From NCBI GenBank assembly GCA_965603015.1, contig CBFDBJ010000046.1:1-29182 (forward strand): a stretch of 29,182 bases of DNA. The letters are read 5' to 3'. The notes below the pieces were generated by a model. That model was not told the origin of the DNA. It saw only the letters and a program-made list of their open reading frames with translations, and ran no database searches. The stretch comes from JAUWTJ01 sp965603015 (GTDB lineage Bacteria > Pseudomonadota > Alphaproteobacteria > M2410). The position numbers were made by a program, and so were the translations under genes. This document shows positions 17,520-27,400 of this stretch, in pieces; the stretch's first letter is position 1, and each line of letters begins with the position of its first letter.

Positions 17520-19343
17520 CTATATCGCCCGCGTCGCCTTTTCCAGCCAGGCCTTCGTCTCACCTTCGACAAGCGGTCCAATAACCTTGCGAACTTCGCC
17601 GTGATAGTCATTGAGCCACGCGATCTCACTATCTGACATGATAGATTTCTCCACCAGATTAAGATCAATCGGTGCAAGGGTGAGGTTTTCAAAACCGTGC
17701 ATCGGCAGCTCACCGCCGTCGATGGCCTCGGGCGCTGTCACCAGAATGAGATTTTCGATGCGGATGCCGTAGTGGCCTTCTCTGTAGTAGCCCGGCTCAT
17801 TGGAGACAATCATGCCTTCAGCCAGCGGTGCATCCATCGCCTTTTTATGGGCGGCAATGGAGTGGGGGCCTTCGTGAACGCCGAGATAGGAACCGACGCC
17901 GTGGCCGGTGCCATGATTGAAGTTAAGCCCAGCTTGCCACAGCGCGTGGCGCGCCAGGATATCAAGCTGCCCGCCAGCGGTGCCTTCCGGGAAGCGGCAC
18001 GACGAAATGCCGATGTGCCCCTTGAGGACGCGGGTAAAGCGATCCTTCATTTCATCCGTCGGCGCGCCAATGACAACGGTGCGGGTGATGTCAGTGGTGC
18101 CATCGGGGTACTGCCCGCCGGAATCGACAAGATAAATACCGTTCATTTCCAGTTTGCGATTGGAATTGGTATCAACCGAATAATGCGGGAAGGCGGCATT
18201 GGGGCCAACGGCGGATATGGTCGTGAAGGAAATATCTCTCAGGAGAGCATCTTCGCAGCGGAACGCCTCGAGCTGCTTGGCAACAGAGATTTCATCGTGT
18301 TCGCCGGTCGGTCCGGCTGTTTCCAGCCAACAAAGGAACTTGCTCACCGCCACGCCATCACGGATGTGCGCCTGGCGGGCGCCTTCGCGCTCCACCATGT
18401 TCTTTTTCGCGCGCGGCAGGACACAAGGGTCGGCAAAGCGCTTCACTGTTGCGCCAGCTTCCGTCAGCCGCTCAAAAACCCAGGCAGGAGCCGTGCCGGC
18501 GTCGGCTTCGACGGTCTTGCCGGCCTTGCCAAGCTCGGCCAGGGCAGCCGCCAGATTGTCTTCGTCGCGGATCGTGATTGAATTTCCCAGATGTGCCTTG
18601 AGGGCAGGCGTTACCTTGCGTTCATCAACAAAAAGGCCCGCGGTACCGTCGCTGTTGAGGACAACACGGCTGAGCGGCAGCGGTGAGTGGGAAACGTCGC
18701 CGCCACGGATGTTGAGGAGCCACGCAATAGAGGCTGGCTGGGCAAGGACAATGGCATCGCCGCCTCGCTTGCCGAGCGCTTCGCCGATCGCGAGGCGTTT
18801 TTCCTCGGATGATTGCCCGGCATATTGCGTTCCGTGCGGATTGATTTTCGCCAGCGGCTTGTCGGGGCGATCATCCCAGCTCTCGTCAATGGGATTAGCC
18901 GGCAGGGAGACAAGCTCAACGCCGGCGCGTTTTGCCGCCGCCTTGAACTGGTTCACGGCCTCGATACCGTGCAGCCAGGGGTCGTAGCCCAGTCGCGCGC
19001 CAGACGGCACGTTCTTTTCAATCCAGTCGGACGGCGGGGCCGTGACAAGGTCTTCAAATTCAAACAAGGCGTCGTCGACCTGGGCGCGAACCTGAATGGT
19101 ATAGCGACCATCAACAAAGATCGCCGCCCGGTCCATCAGGATCACCGCCGCACCGGCGGACCCGGTAAAGCCGGAGATCCATTTCAGTCGCTCGCCGCAG
19201 TCGGGCAGATATTCGTTCTGGTATTCGTCGGCGTGCGGCACAATAAACCCGTCAAGTCCAAGCGCATTCAGCCGCTCGCGAAGGATCGGCACATGTTTGG
19301 TGCCGTAGCTCTTGTCACTCTTGATTTCGTAGCTTTGAAACAT
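17520..19343 (-). CDS. M24-family Xaa-Pro aminopeptidase (aminopeptidase P type)
   Basis: The protein is predicted to release the N-terminal residue from peptides with proline in position two, in the cytoplasm with two metal ions. The 607-residue length fits the long, three-domain aminopeptidase P form: two creatinase-like N-terminal domains (RERLNALGLDGFIVPHADEY, ISGFTGSAGAAVI) and a C-terminal pita-bread catalytic domain. The five metal ligands are present: Asp407 (VDSGGQY), Asp418 (DGTTDITRT), His481 (HGTGHGVGS), Glu516 (NEPGYY) and Glu530 (RIENL). GGAAGG precedes the ATG by a good spacing. It is the last gene of a minus-strand run, 21 bp after prmA, and ends in TAG. It might be called pepP, but the E. 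coli PepP is shorter, so I leave the symbol empty. Confidence 0.93.
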   Translation of the reverse strand: MFQSYEIKSDKSYGTKHVPILRERLNALGLDGFIVPHADEYQNEYLPDCGERLKWISGFTGSAGAAVILMDRAAIFVDGRYTIQVRAQVDDALFEFEDLVTAPPSDWIEKNVPSGARLGYDPWLHGIEAVNQFKAAAKRAGVELVSLPANPIDESWDDRPDKPLAKINPHGTQYAGQSSEEKRLAIGEALGKRGGDAIVLAQPASIAWLLNIRGGDVSHSPLPLSRVVLNSDGTAGLFVDERKVTPALKAHLGNSITIRDEDNLAAALAELGKAGKTVEADAGTAPAWVFERLTEAGATVKRFADPCVLPRAKKNMVEREGARQAHIRDGVAVSKFLCWLETAGPTGEHDEISVAKQLEAFRCEDALLRDISFTTISAVGPNAAFPHYSVDTNSNRKLEMNGIYLVDSGGQYPDGTTDITRTVVIGAPTDEMKDRFTRVLKGHIGISSCRFPEGTAGGQLDILARHALWQAGLNFNHGTGHGVGSYLGVHEGPHSIAAHKKAMDAPLAEGMIVSNEPGYYREGHYGIRIENLILVTAPEAIDGGELPMHGFENLTLAPIDLNLVEKSIMSDSEIAWLNDYHGEVRKVIGPLVEGETKAWLEKATRAI

Positions 19344-19364
19344 GGTTTACCTTCCGCCGTTTAA

Positions 19365-20210
19365 TCAGAGTTCTAGCACCAGCGTGGACCACTCATCAAG
19401 GTGGATACGGCGCCGAATATGAAAGCCCTGGGTGAGATAGGCGCTCAGCACCCGGCGTTCTTGTTCAATGAGAAGCCCGGACAGGATCACGCTCCCGCCT
19501 GGCATAAGGTTCGCGCGTATCTCCGGCGCCAGAGAGATCAGCGGTCGGGCCAGAATATTGGCGATAATGAGATCAAACGGGGCGGATGACGCGATTTCCG
19601 GCGCCCGGAACCCGGGGCCAACGGCAAAGCGCAACCGATTTTGCACACCGTTGTCCCGTGCGACCTCTTTGGCAACCGCAACCGCGATCGGGTCGATGTC
19701 TGTCGCCAGGACGGTTGAGGGCACAAGCTTCGCCAACCCTGCCGCCAGCACAGCTGTGCCGCAGCCAAGGTCGAGGGCGTACTGCGGCGTGCGTTCCTTG
19801 ACAAGATCAGTCAGCGCAATCAGGCAGCCGCGGGTGGTTCCGTGATGACCGGTACCAAAGGCCTGGCCCGCATCAATGCGCAGCGGGATTTGTCCGGCGC
19901 GCGGCCGGGCATCGACATGGCTGCCATGAATCAGGAAGCGTCCGGCCTCCACAGCAGGCAGGTCCGCCAAAGACTTCTCAACCCAGTCGATGTCGGGCAG
20001 AAGTGCCACACTTGCCGCCACGCCAAAGGTCGTATGGGCAAGTTCTGCACCGGCCTTGGCCTCCCCTTCAGTTTCAAACTGAACTTCGGCATACCAGTCG
20101 CCGGTCTCGGCGTTTTCATAGCCTGAGGCCGAAAGCGCGTCTTCAAAGAGGTCCATGACCGCTTCGGTTTGTTCAGGCGGCGAGGGGAAGATGATGTGGT
20201 AGGGGGTCAT
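19365..20210 (-). CDS. prmA: Ribosomal protein L11 methyltransferase (PrmA)
   Basis: PrmA trimethylates several amino groups of ribosomal protein L11 using S-adenosylmethionine. The 281-residue protein has a divergent N-terminal substrate-recognition domain and a class I methyltransferase domain. Motifs are the segment AFGTGHHGTTRGCL, motif I LDLGCGTAVLA (residues 146-156), the acidic end of strand 2 (VLATDIDPIAV), and the DLIIANILARPL catalytic loop. The C-terminus has SGLLIEQERRV and ends WSTLVLEL. It lies 8 bp after uvrD and 21 bp before the aminopeptidase gene. Confidence 0.93.
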   Translation of the reverse strand: MTPYHIIFPSPPEQTEAVMDLFEDALSASGYENAETGDWYAEVQFETEGEAKAGAELAHTTFGVAASVALLPDIDWVEKSLADLPAVEAGRFLIHGSHVDARPRAGQIPLRIDAGQAFGTGHHGTTRGCLIALTDLVKERTPQYALDLGCGTAVLAAGLAKLVPSTVLATDIDPIAVAVAKEVARDNGVQNRLRFAVGPGFRAPEIASSAPFDLIIANILARPLISLAPEIRANLMPGGSVILSGLLIEQERRVLSAYLTQGFHIRRRIHLDEWSTLVLEL

Positions 20211-20218
20211 TGTGTGGA

Positions 20219-22546
20219 TCAGGCCCGTTCAACGAAGGAAGAAATAACGCGCTTCTCTCCGGCTTTTTCAAAATCAACAGTCAGCTTGTTGCCGTTCACC
20301 GAGGCGATTGCTCCGTAACCAAATTTCTGGTGAAAAACGCGTTCGCCTTTCACAAAAGTGGCTGCCGTGGGATCACTGGTCGCAACAAGGTCACCGGCCT
20401 CTTCAATGATATGGTTGCCGCCATAGCCCTGACTTGTGCTCTTCTGCTGCGCTCGCCGCCAGCCCGGGCTTGAGTAGCTGGAATTGTCAAAAGCTGTCTG
20501 CTCCATCGGGGAAAGCTGGCCTGTGTCGCCATAGAGCCCTTCGGCAGCATCACTATCCACGAATTCCTGCGGCAGCTCATCGATGAAGCGCGAGGGAATG
20601 GAGCTCTGCCAGCGCCCGTGGATCTGGCGGGTCGAGGCATGGGAAATCATCGAGCGCTCCTTGGCACGGGTAATCCCGACATAGGCCAGGCGGCGTTCTT
20701 CCTCGAGGGCGCGCAGGCCGTCGTCAAGCGAGCGCTGATGCGGAAACAGGCCCTCTTCCCAGCCGGGCAGGAAGACACTGCGGAACTCAAGCCCCTTGGC
20801 GGCATGCAGGGTCATGAGATTAAGCTTGTCGATCTCGTCGGACTGTTCCAGCTGCATGACGAGGGAAACGTGTTCGAGATATTCCGGCAGCGACTCAAAC
20901 TCTGCCATGGCATTCACAAGCTCTTTCAGATTATCGAGCTTGCCCGGCGCATTGGGCGATTTGTCGTTTTGCCACATCTCGGTGTAGCCCGATTCATCGA
21001 GGATCAGCCCGGCAAGATCCGGATGCGGCATATCGTTGATATGTGCTGTCCAGCGCTCAACATTCTCCACGAACTGGCGCAAGGATCCGCGTGCCTTTGG
21101 CTTCAGTTCATCAGTCTCAATCACCAGCCTGGCCGCCTGGTAGAGTGACAGGTCAGACCGACGAAGGCCGTGCAGCACCTGCATCGTTGCCTTGGCAAGG
21201 CCGCGTTTGGGCGTATTGATGATGCGCTCGAAAGCCAGATCGTCCTTGTGATTATAGATCAGGCGCAAATAGGCATGGGCATCGCGAATTTCAGCGCGCT
21301 CATAGAACCGCGGGCCGCCGATAACGCGGTAGGACAGACCAAGCGTTATGAACCGGTCTTCAAACTCGCGCATCTGGAATGAGGCACGCACCAGAATAGC
21401 CATATCATTAAGGTGATGCCCGCCACGTTGCAGGGTCTCGATTTCATCGCAAATCAGCCGGGCTTCCTCATGTCCGTCCCAGACGCCGCGCACCTTGACC
21501 TTTTCGCCGCCGTTGGCTTCGGTCCAGAGCGTCTTGCCGAGCCGGTCCTCATTGGCTGTGATGAGCCCGGCAGCGGCGCCGAGAATCTGCGGGGTCGAGC
21601 GATAATTTTGTTCGAGACGAATGACCTTTGCGCCGGGGAAATCCTTTTCAAAGCGCAGAATATTGTCAACTTCTGCGCCGCGCCAGCCGTAGATCGACTG
21701 GTCATCGTCGCCCACGCAGCAAATGTTCTTGTGCTTGCCGGCAAGCAGACGCAGCCAGAGATATTGCGCGACATTGGTATCCTGGTATTCGTCGACCAGA
21801 ATATATTTGAACCGGTTCTGATATTCGGCGGCAAGATCCGGGTTCTCTTTGAAGAGGCGAATGCATTCCAGCAGAAGGTCACCAAAGTCAGCAGCATTGA
21901 GAGACTTGAGGCGCGCTTGATAGAGCCGGTAGAGATCGGCGCCGCGCCCCTCTGCAAATTCCATGGCGTCTGATTTCGAGATCTGATCCGGTGTCAGCGC
22001 CCGGTTTTTCCAGCGGTCGAGACACCAGGCGAACTCGCGCGCCGGCCAGCGCTTGGCATCAATATTTTCAGATTCGAGAATCTGCTTGATGAGCCGGATT
22101 TGATCATCAGTGTCAAGGATCGTGAAATCACGTGAAAGCCCGACGAGCTCGGCGTGGCGACGCAGGATATTTGCAGAAACTGAATGGAACGTACCGAGCC
22201 ATTGCATGCCTTCGACGACACCGCCAATCAGCCTCTCGACCCGGTTTTTCATTTCCTTCGCGGCCTTGTTGGTAAAGGTCACGGCAAGGATTTGGCCCGG
22301 CCAGGCTCGCTGGGTAAAAACCAGATGCCCGAGCCGTGTTGTCAGCGCACGGGTTTTGCCCGTTCCGGCACCGGCAAGAATGAGAAGCGGTCCATCGGTA
22401 GTTTCGACCGCGGCGCGTTGTTCGGGATTGAGCCCCTGCAAATAGGGTGGCTCGCGCACAGGTGCATGATCGGCAGCGGCGGTCGCCCGCGCCGTTTCCT
22501 CCTCTGGCAAGCCGCCGAGGTCAAAGGGATCATTTGCACCTGTCAT
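20219..22546 (-). CDS. uvrD: ATP-dependent DNA helicase UvrD/PcrA (superfamily 1)
   Basis: This is a 3'-5' helicase that acts in nucleotide excision and mismatch repair. With the chosen start the protein has 775 residues. Motifs in order are the Q-motif LNPEQRAAV near residue 39, Walker A AGAGTGKT at residues 58-65, motif II VDEYQDTN, motif III GDDDQSIYGWRGA, motif IV LEQNYRS, motif V LMTLHAAKGLEF, and motif VI EERRLAYVGITRAKE. The C-terminus has a Tudor-like fold, VFHQKFGYGAIASVNGNKL. I chose ATG 22546 (MTGANDPFDLGG). An in-frame ATG at 22609 would add 21 residues, lack family similarity, and overlap the upstream ClC gene by 29 bases. Another at 22555 is possible. Confidence 0.95.
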   Translation of the reverse strand: MTGANDPFDLGGLPEEETARATAAADHAPVREPPYLQGLNPEQRAAVETTDGPLLILAGAGTGKTRALTTRLGHLVFTQRAWPGQILAVTFTNKAAKEMKNRVERLIGGVVEGMQWLGTFHSVSANILRRHAELVGLSRDFTILDTDDQIRLIKQILESENIDAKRWPAREFAWCLDRWKNRALTPDQISKSDAMEFAEGRGADLYRLYQARLKSLNAADFGDLLLECIRLFKENPDLAAEYQNRFKYILVDEYQDTNVAQYLWLRLLAGKHKNICCVGDDDQSIYGWRGAEVDNILRFEKDFPGAKVIRLEQNYRSTPQILGAAAGLITANEDRLGKTLWTEANGGEKVKVRGVWDGHEEARLICDEIETLQRGGHHLNDMAILVRASFQMREFEDRFITLGLSYRVIGGPRFYERAEIRDAHAYLRLIYNHKDDLAFERIINTPKRGLAKATMQVLHGLRRSDLSLYQAARLVIETDELKPKARGSLRQFVENVERWTAHINDMPHPDLAGLILDESGYTEMWQNDKSPNAPGKLDNLKELVNAMAEFESLPEYLEHVSLVMQLEQSDEIDKLNLMTLHAAKGLEFRSVFLPGWEEGLFPHQRSLDDGLRALEEERRLAYVGITRAKERSMISHASTRQIHGRWQSSIPSRFIDELPQEFVDSDAAEGLYGDTGQLSPMEQTAFDNSSYSSPGWRRAQQKSTSQGYGGNHIIEEAGDLVATSDPTAATFVKGERVFHQKFGYGAIASVNGNKLTVDFEKAGEKRVISSFVERA

Positions 22547-22580
22547 GATTCTCATTCTAACACGGGCTTGGGGTGCCGCA

Positions 22581-24191
22581 TCAACGATGTTCTTCGATAT
22601 TGGCTTCAATCAAGGCCTTGTTGAAAACCTGCAGGGCGCGCTTGTGATAGACGTAACCGACAGGCTGTTTGGGGTCATCCCACTCAACCACGAGAATAGT
22701 TTCTTCGTCGGTCCGTTCAAAAAGCTCAAAAACCCGGCCAATTGTGTCGGAGGGATTGAGTGTAAATTTCTCCTCTGAAACGTCCCGCCCGAGCCCGGAC
22801 GTATCGGCTGTCATGACCTCCTCGACGCGGATCGTCTCAAGCAGCAGGCGCTGCGGTCCGTCGGCGATGTGATAGCCGCTTCGCTCAACAAGGAGGTGGA
22901 AATAGGAGCCGCCAATTGCTGCCTGGGTCAGAACTGTGGCCGTGGACGTTGCGACCATAAGCGCAATCATGACGCCGTAATCGCCGGTAAGCTCGAAAAT
23001 GATCAGCGTCGTCGAGATCGGCGCACCCAGAATGGCGGCCGATACCGCGCCCATTCCGACAATGGCGTAAAGGCTGACCTCCGAAGACAGACCGGGGATA
23101 AGTCCGCCGACAAGAATTCCGAAAGCCGCGCCGAGCACGGCGCCAAGAAAGAGCGAGGGTGAGAAGACCCCGCCGCCAAGACGAAAGCCCGTCGAGGCGC
23201 TGGTCGCCAGCGTCTTCGCAATCAGGAGCGCGATCAGGAACCAGAACCCGTAGGTTCCCTTGAGTGCCGCATCGGTCGGTCCATAGCCAACGCCGAGGAC
23301 TTCAGGGAATTGCAGCGCAATAACACCGACAAGGAAACCGCCAATGCCAGGCTTGATCCAGATCGGTATGTTGATTTTATCTGACAAAGTGGCCGCCGCC
23401 ATGCTTGTGCGCATGAAGGCAACAGCAAAGAACGCGGAGATCACACCGAGAAGGGCAAAGGCCGGGAGCTCGAATATGCTCTTGATGGTGAATTCCGGCA
23501 GCGCAAAGGCAGGCATATCGCCGATGTGTAAACGAACAATGAGAGCCCCGGCAACACTTGCGATCACAATCGGCGCGAAAGCGCGGGCCGTGTAAAAGCC
23601 AAGCACAACTTCCAGCGCAAACACCACTCCGGCGATGGGTGCGTTAAACGAAGCAGCCACGGCGCTGGCTGCTCCTGCACCCAGCAGGATGCGGGCGATG
23701 CGCGGGGGATAGTCGAGCTGTTTGGCGACAAAGGCCGCAAGGGTTCCGCCCAGATGGGCCGCCGGGCCTTCGCGGCCGGTAGAGGCACCTGTTCCCAGCG
23801 AAACGGCGGCGATGACCGCCGAAACAAAGCCGTCCTTCAGCTTGATCTGCCCGGACCTGAGCGCTCGCGCCTCGATGAGATCCGGAATGCCATCAGCCGT
23901 CCGGTCATTCAGAAAGTGCTTCATCAAAAGCCCGACCGCCAGGCCGCCCAGCGTCGGCACCAGGAGAATTTGGATGGCCGAAAGATCGCGAGCACGCTCA
24001 AACAGGGTGGCTTCTGTCCCGCCAAAGGTGAGCGTGCTGATTGATTCTATGAGCACTCTGAAAGTGATCACCACGTAGCCCACAAAGGTGCCGATCACAG
24101 CGGCCACAAACCAGACCGCGGGCTGGCGCCGCCAATTGAGGTGGCGCCAATGCATCTTTCGCAGGAATTCTTCTTCTGGTAACGGGGCCAT
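22581..24191 (-). CDS. ClC-family chloride channel or transporter with C-terminal CBS-like region
   Basis: This is a multi-pass inner-membrane protein of 536 residues for anion movement. Family motifs are GIPDLIEA near residue 101, GREGP (residues 139-143, gating Glu141), FNAPIAGVVFALE near residue 182, and GGGVFSP at residues 339-345. The last 90 residues (VEEVMTADTSGL to VGYVYHKRALQVF) look like a cytoplasmic CBS unit. Two positions differ from E. coli ClcA by my alignment: the central Ser107 site is Asp100 (ADGIP), and the internal proton Glu203 site is Val195 (ALEVV). Channels and some uncoupled bacterial ClCs lack that Glu, so I do not call it an H+/Cl- exchanger. It is first in a minus-strand run ahead of uvrD. 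Confidence 0.9.
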   Translation of the reverse strand: MAPLPEEEFLRKMHWRHLNWRRQPAVWFVAAVIGTFVGYVVITFRVLIESISTLTFGGTEATLFERARDLSAIQILLVPTLGGLAVGLLMKHFLNDRTADGIPDLIEARALRSGQIKLKDGFVSAVIAAVSLGTGASTGREGPAAHLGGTLAAFVAKQLDYPPRIARILLGAGAASAVAASFNAPIAGVVFALEVVLGFYTARAFAPIVIASVAGALIVRLHIGDMPAFALPEFTIKSIFELPAFALLGVISAFFAVAFMRTSMAAATLSDKINIPIWIKPGIGGFLVGVIALQFPEVLGVGYGPTDAALKGTYGFWFLIALLIAKTLATSASTGFRLGGGVFSPSLFLGAVLGAAFGILVGGLIPGLSSEVSLYAIVGMGAVSAAILGAPISTTLIIFELTGDYGVMIALMVATSTATVLTQAAIGGSYFHLLVERSGYHIADGPQRLLLETIRVEEVMTADTSGLGRDVSEEKFTLNPSDTIGRVFELFERTDEETILVVEWDDPKQPVGYVYHKRALQVFNKALIEANIEEHR

Positions 24192-24296
24192 AAACGCTCG
24201 GGAGGCCTTTGGAGGCAGTACGGAAAAAGAGACAGGCCCTGAGGTTTACTCGAAAACCCATGGGATTCAAGGCTTTAAGTGCATTATTGAACGCAG

Positions 24297-24316
24297 ATTG
24301 AAATTGCGATTTCAAT
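24297..24316. promoter_or_regulatory. Perfect 8-bp inverted repeat in the divergent ClC/AsmA gap
   Basis: ATTGAAAT (24297-24304) and ATTTCAAT (24309-24316) are exact inverted copies around TGCG. The arms are AT-rich and there is no GC-rich stem, so this is more like a protein-binding operator than a terminator. It lies in the 288-bp divergent gap 24192-24479, which must hold promoters for both flanking genes. I see no other clear structure in that gap. Confidence 0.35.
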
Positions 24317-24479
24317 TGGTAAAAAAGCAACGCCTCCATTATACCGGCCCCGGTGGGCCGGACTGTGCATTGGCTCTTGTCAGCACCTTTGCTAGACTGG
24401 ATTTTGGGGCTGTTGGCGGGGCCGCCGGCATCGTGGCAGAGTTGCGCTAATTGTTTGAAACCGATGGGGAATTTCTGGC

Positions 24480-27400
24480 TTGGGACGATTTCTTACACTC
24501 AGTGCGTTCGTCCTTCTGGCGGTCGGGGTCATTGTCGCGACCATTCCCAGCTTTATTGACTGGCAATCCTGGCGCGAGCCCATTGAACAGGCAGCAAGTG
24601 ATGCCGTGGGCCGGGAGGTCAAAATTAGCGGTAGCGTGGGCTTTACCATCCTGCCGTATCCTTCCGTCGATCTCGGCGGTGTCACCGTTGCCAATCACAC
24701 GGATGGAATTTCCACCAATTTGCTGACCCTTGAAATGCTTTCCGCAAAACTGGCTCTGGCGCCGTTGCTGCGCGGGGCCCTGCAAATAGAAACCTTTGAA
24801 ATAGCCGGGGCAGATCTGAGGCTGGAGCGCGGCGGCGAAGGGGTCAATTGGGCGTTTTCGCGAAACTCTGAAAACGGCGGAGTGACGGGTGGCCGCATAG
24901 AATCGCTTCTGATCAAGGCCATCAGGGATATCTCGATCAAGGATTTCTCGGCCAGGGATATCAAGGTCTCCTACACCGATACTGTCAGCAGTCAGACCTT
25001 TAGCTGGAATATACAGCACGGGCAGGCCAGCCTCGCCGCAATGAATGGCCCTTTTGAAGCGGAAGGCCGGGTTCTACTTGGTGAGGAAGCCTTCTACGTC
25101 ACCGGCAAGATTGGAACCATGCGGCCAGACCGCCCGCGCCCGGTTTTCATTGATGCCCTGACCGCCGATGGTCTGGCGTTCAAATTTGATGGATCAGCGG
25201 ATCGCTCCACCGGGGCACTTGTTGTTCACGGGCGCACCGAGATCATCGCGCCGAAGGCCCATCAACTCGTCATACCCTTTGCGGCGATCACGGGCACGGG
25301 CGCACATACCTGGGCGGGGACCAGCACCCTGGAGCTTCCGGCAAAACTGGTGGGCCAGATGGCCCTGAGCGCGGGGGCGGTGAAGGGCGCAGAACTGGAC
25401 ATCGAGATTGGTACAGCCAAAGGCCTTGGCGAGATTGATCTGAAAGTAGCGCAGGCGGTAACAGGCACAGTCCGGATTGAAAGCAAGACGCTCAATCTTG
25501 ACGAGTTGGCGCGCGCTCTGTCCCATGGGGCAGCGGGCGCAGCCAATAGCGACACCGGCCCCGATATTGATGTTGAAATCGTGGTCGCAGCAGCCTCGGC
25601 GATGCTGCGCGACACGCGGATCGATGATGTGGACTTAGCCATCAGGTTGCTCGGGTCGGGCCCGGCGCTGGGGTCGTTCGAGGCGATGCTGCCGGGTCAG
25701 ACACACACGATCTATGCGCTCAGGGACGCGTCCCGGAAACGTGGCTCTCTCACACTTGAAACCAGTGACGCGCGCAGGTTCCTGACCTGGATGGGCGCAG
25801 ACCTTGAAGGGTCTCGCAGTCGTTCATTTCGGACGCTCAACCTGACCGGCGATGTCATCACCGGCGATAAAGACATAAAGCTGACCGGCATCAAGGCGGC
25901 GCTGGACGGGGTCAAGATCGAGGGAGCCCTGGTGCGGACCCGGGCAGAAAGACCCTCTCTGGGCGCCAACCTTGAAGTGCTGGGGCTTGACCTTGAGCGT
26001 TTCGGCACAGGGACCAATGTCAAAACATGGCTCGACTATATGAGCGCTTTTGACATCAATGCCATTTTGAAGTTGCGGCAGTTCACCGGCTTTGATCTGG
26101 ACCGCCGCAGTGTCGATGTGAAAGCGCAGATGGTGCGCGGCGCGCTGACCCTTGAAGATCTACAGGTCTATGGCACGCCCGATCTGCGATTGCGCGGCAA
26201 GCTTTCAAAAGATGCAGGCGGTCTTCTCTCCGGCAAGATGCGTCTCGACGCCAAAAGTCTGGCGCTGTGCTCTCTTGTTGAAAAACGCTCCGGCGTGACA
26301 GTGCCGGGCTGCGCTGGAAACCCGATGTTCAAGGCGACGGCGAAATTCGGCGTTGCAGGCGGCAAGGCGTCCGGCGCAGTCGTCGCAACCGCGAAAGGTC
26401 TTGCCTATGAGGGAGCTCTTGGCGGCGCACAGACACTCTTCGCCGATACCTTCAACCTGACCTTTGATGGCAAGGGTGAGCTTGGCAAGGTTACCTATAA
26501 GGTTGCGGGTGATGCCAGTGATGGTTCAGGCAAAGCCCAGGTTACCGCGAAACTGGAAGCAGAGGCGCCGGGGCTGAGCGCGCTCCTGACGACATTCGGC
26601 GCAGCCTCGCCGTGGTCGCAAACACTCACCGAGCTAATTGAGAACAAGGGCGCCGTGACGCTTGGCGCGGATTTGAACGTGCAGCCGAAGGTCACAGCAT
26701 TTGAAAATATGGCGCTCCGGATTGGTTCTGCATCCCTGGCTGGCAGTGGCAGCGTTGCGCAAAAGGATAGCGGTCAGGTCTTCGATCTCAAGCTGTCAGG
26801 CGAAAATCTAGCACTGCTCGCGCCCCATGGCAGTGATGGATGGTCAACGAAGACCCTCGACTTCGCTCTGCCGAAGAAAACCTCGGGCGCTTTGGCTTTG
26901 TCGCTGAAGGACACAGTGCTGGGCGGCATTGCGGTGCCGACTGCGAGCCTCAAGGCGCAAGTGAAATCAGGCGGATTAAGCCTCGATATTGGTGATGCTC
27001 AGGCTTTCGGCGGAACCTGGAAAGGCGTCGTCAAACTTCGCGAGGGTAAAACCGGCCTGATCGCATCGGCAGAAGGCAAGGCCCGCGGCATCAAACTCCA
27101 GGAGTTCCTCGCAGTCTCGCTGGGCACCAGTGGACTAACCGGCGAGGGCGACCTGTCGTTTTCGGTTTCGGCTGATGGCAAATCCTGGAAATCTCTGGTG
27201 GAGAACTCAGCGGGATGCTGGGCCTCAAAGCGTCGAACGGCACGGCGCACGGCTTTGATTTGCCGGGCTTCTCTGCAGGTCTCAAAGACGCATCCGGCGA
27301 ACTGGGCGCGAGGCTTGTTGTTGAAGGGGCTCTGTCAAGCGGGGCTACCAAATACACCAACCTCGAGGCGGAGATGACCCTGGCCGATGGCAAGCTCAGG

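Noticed and set aside
17697..18581. A 294-codon plus-strand frame inside the aminopeptidase gene
   Set aside because: All five metal ligands and full-length homology are on the minus strand; the plus frame has no recognisable features.
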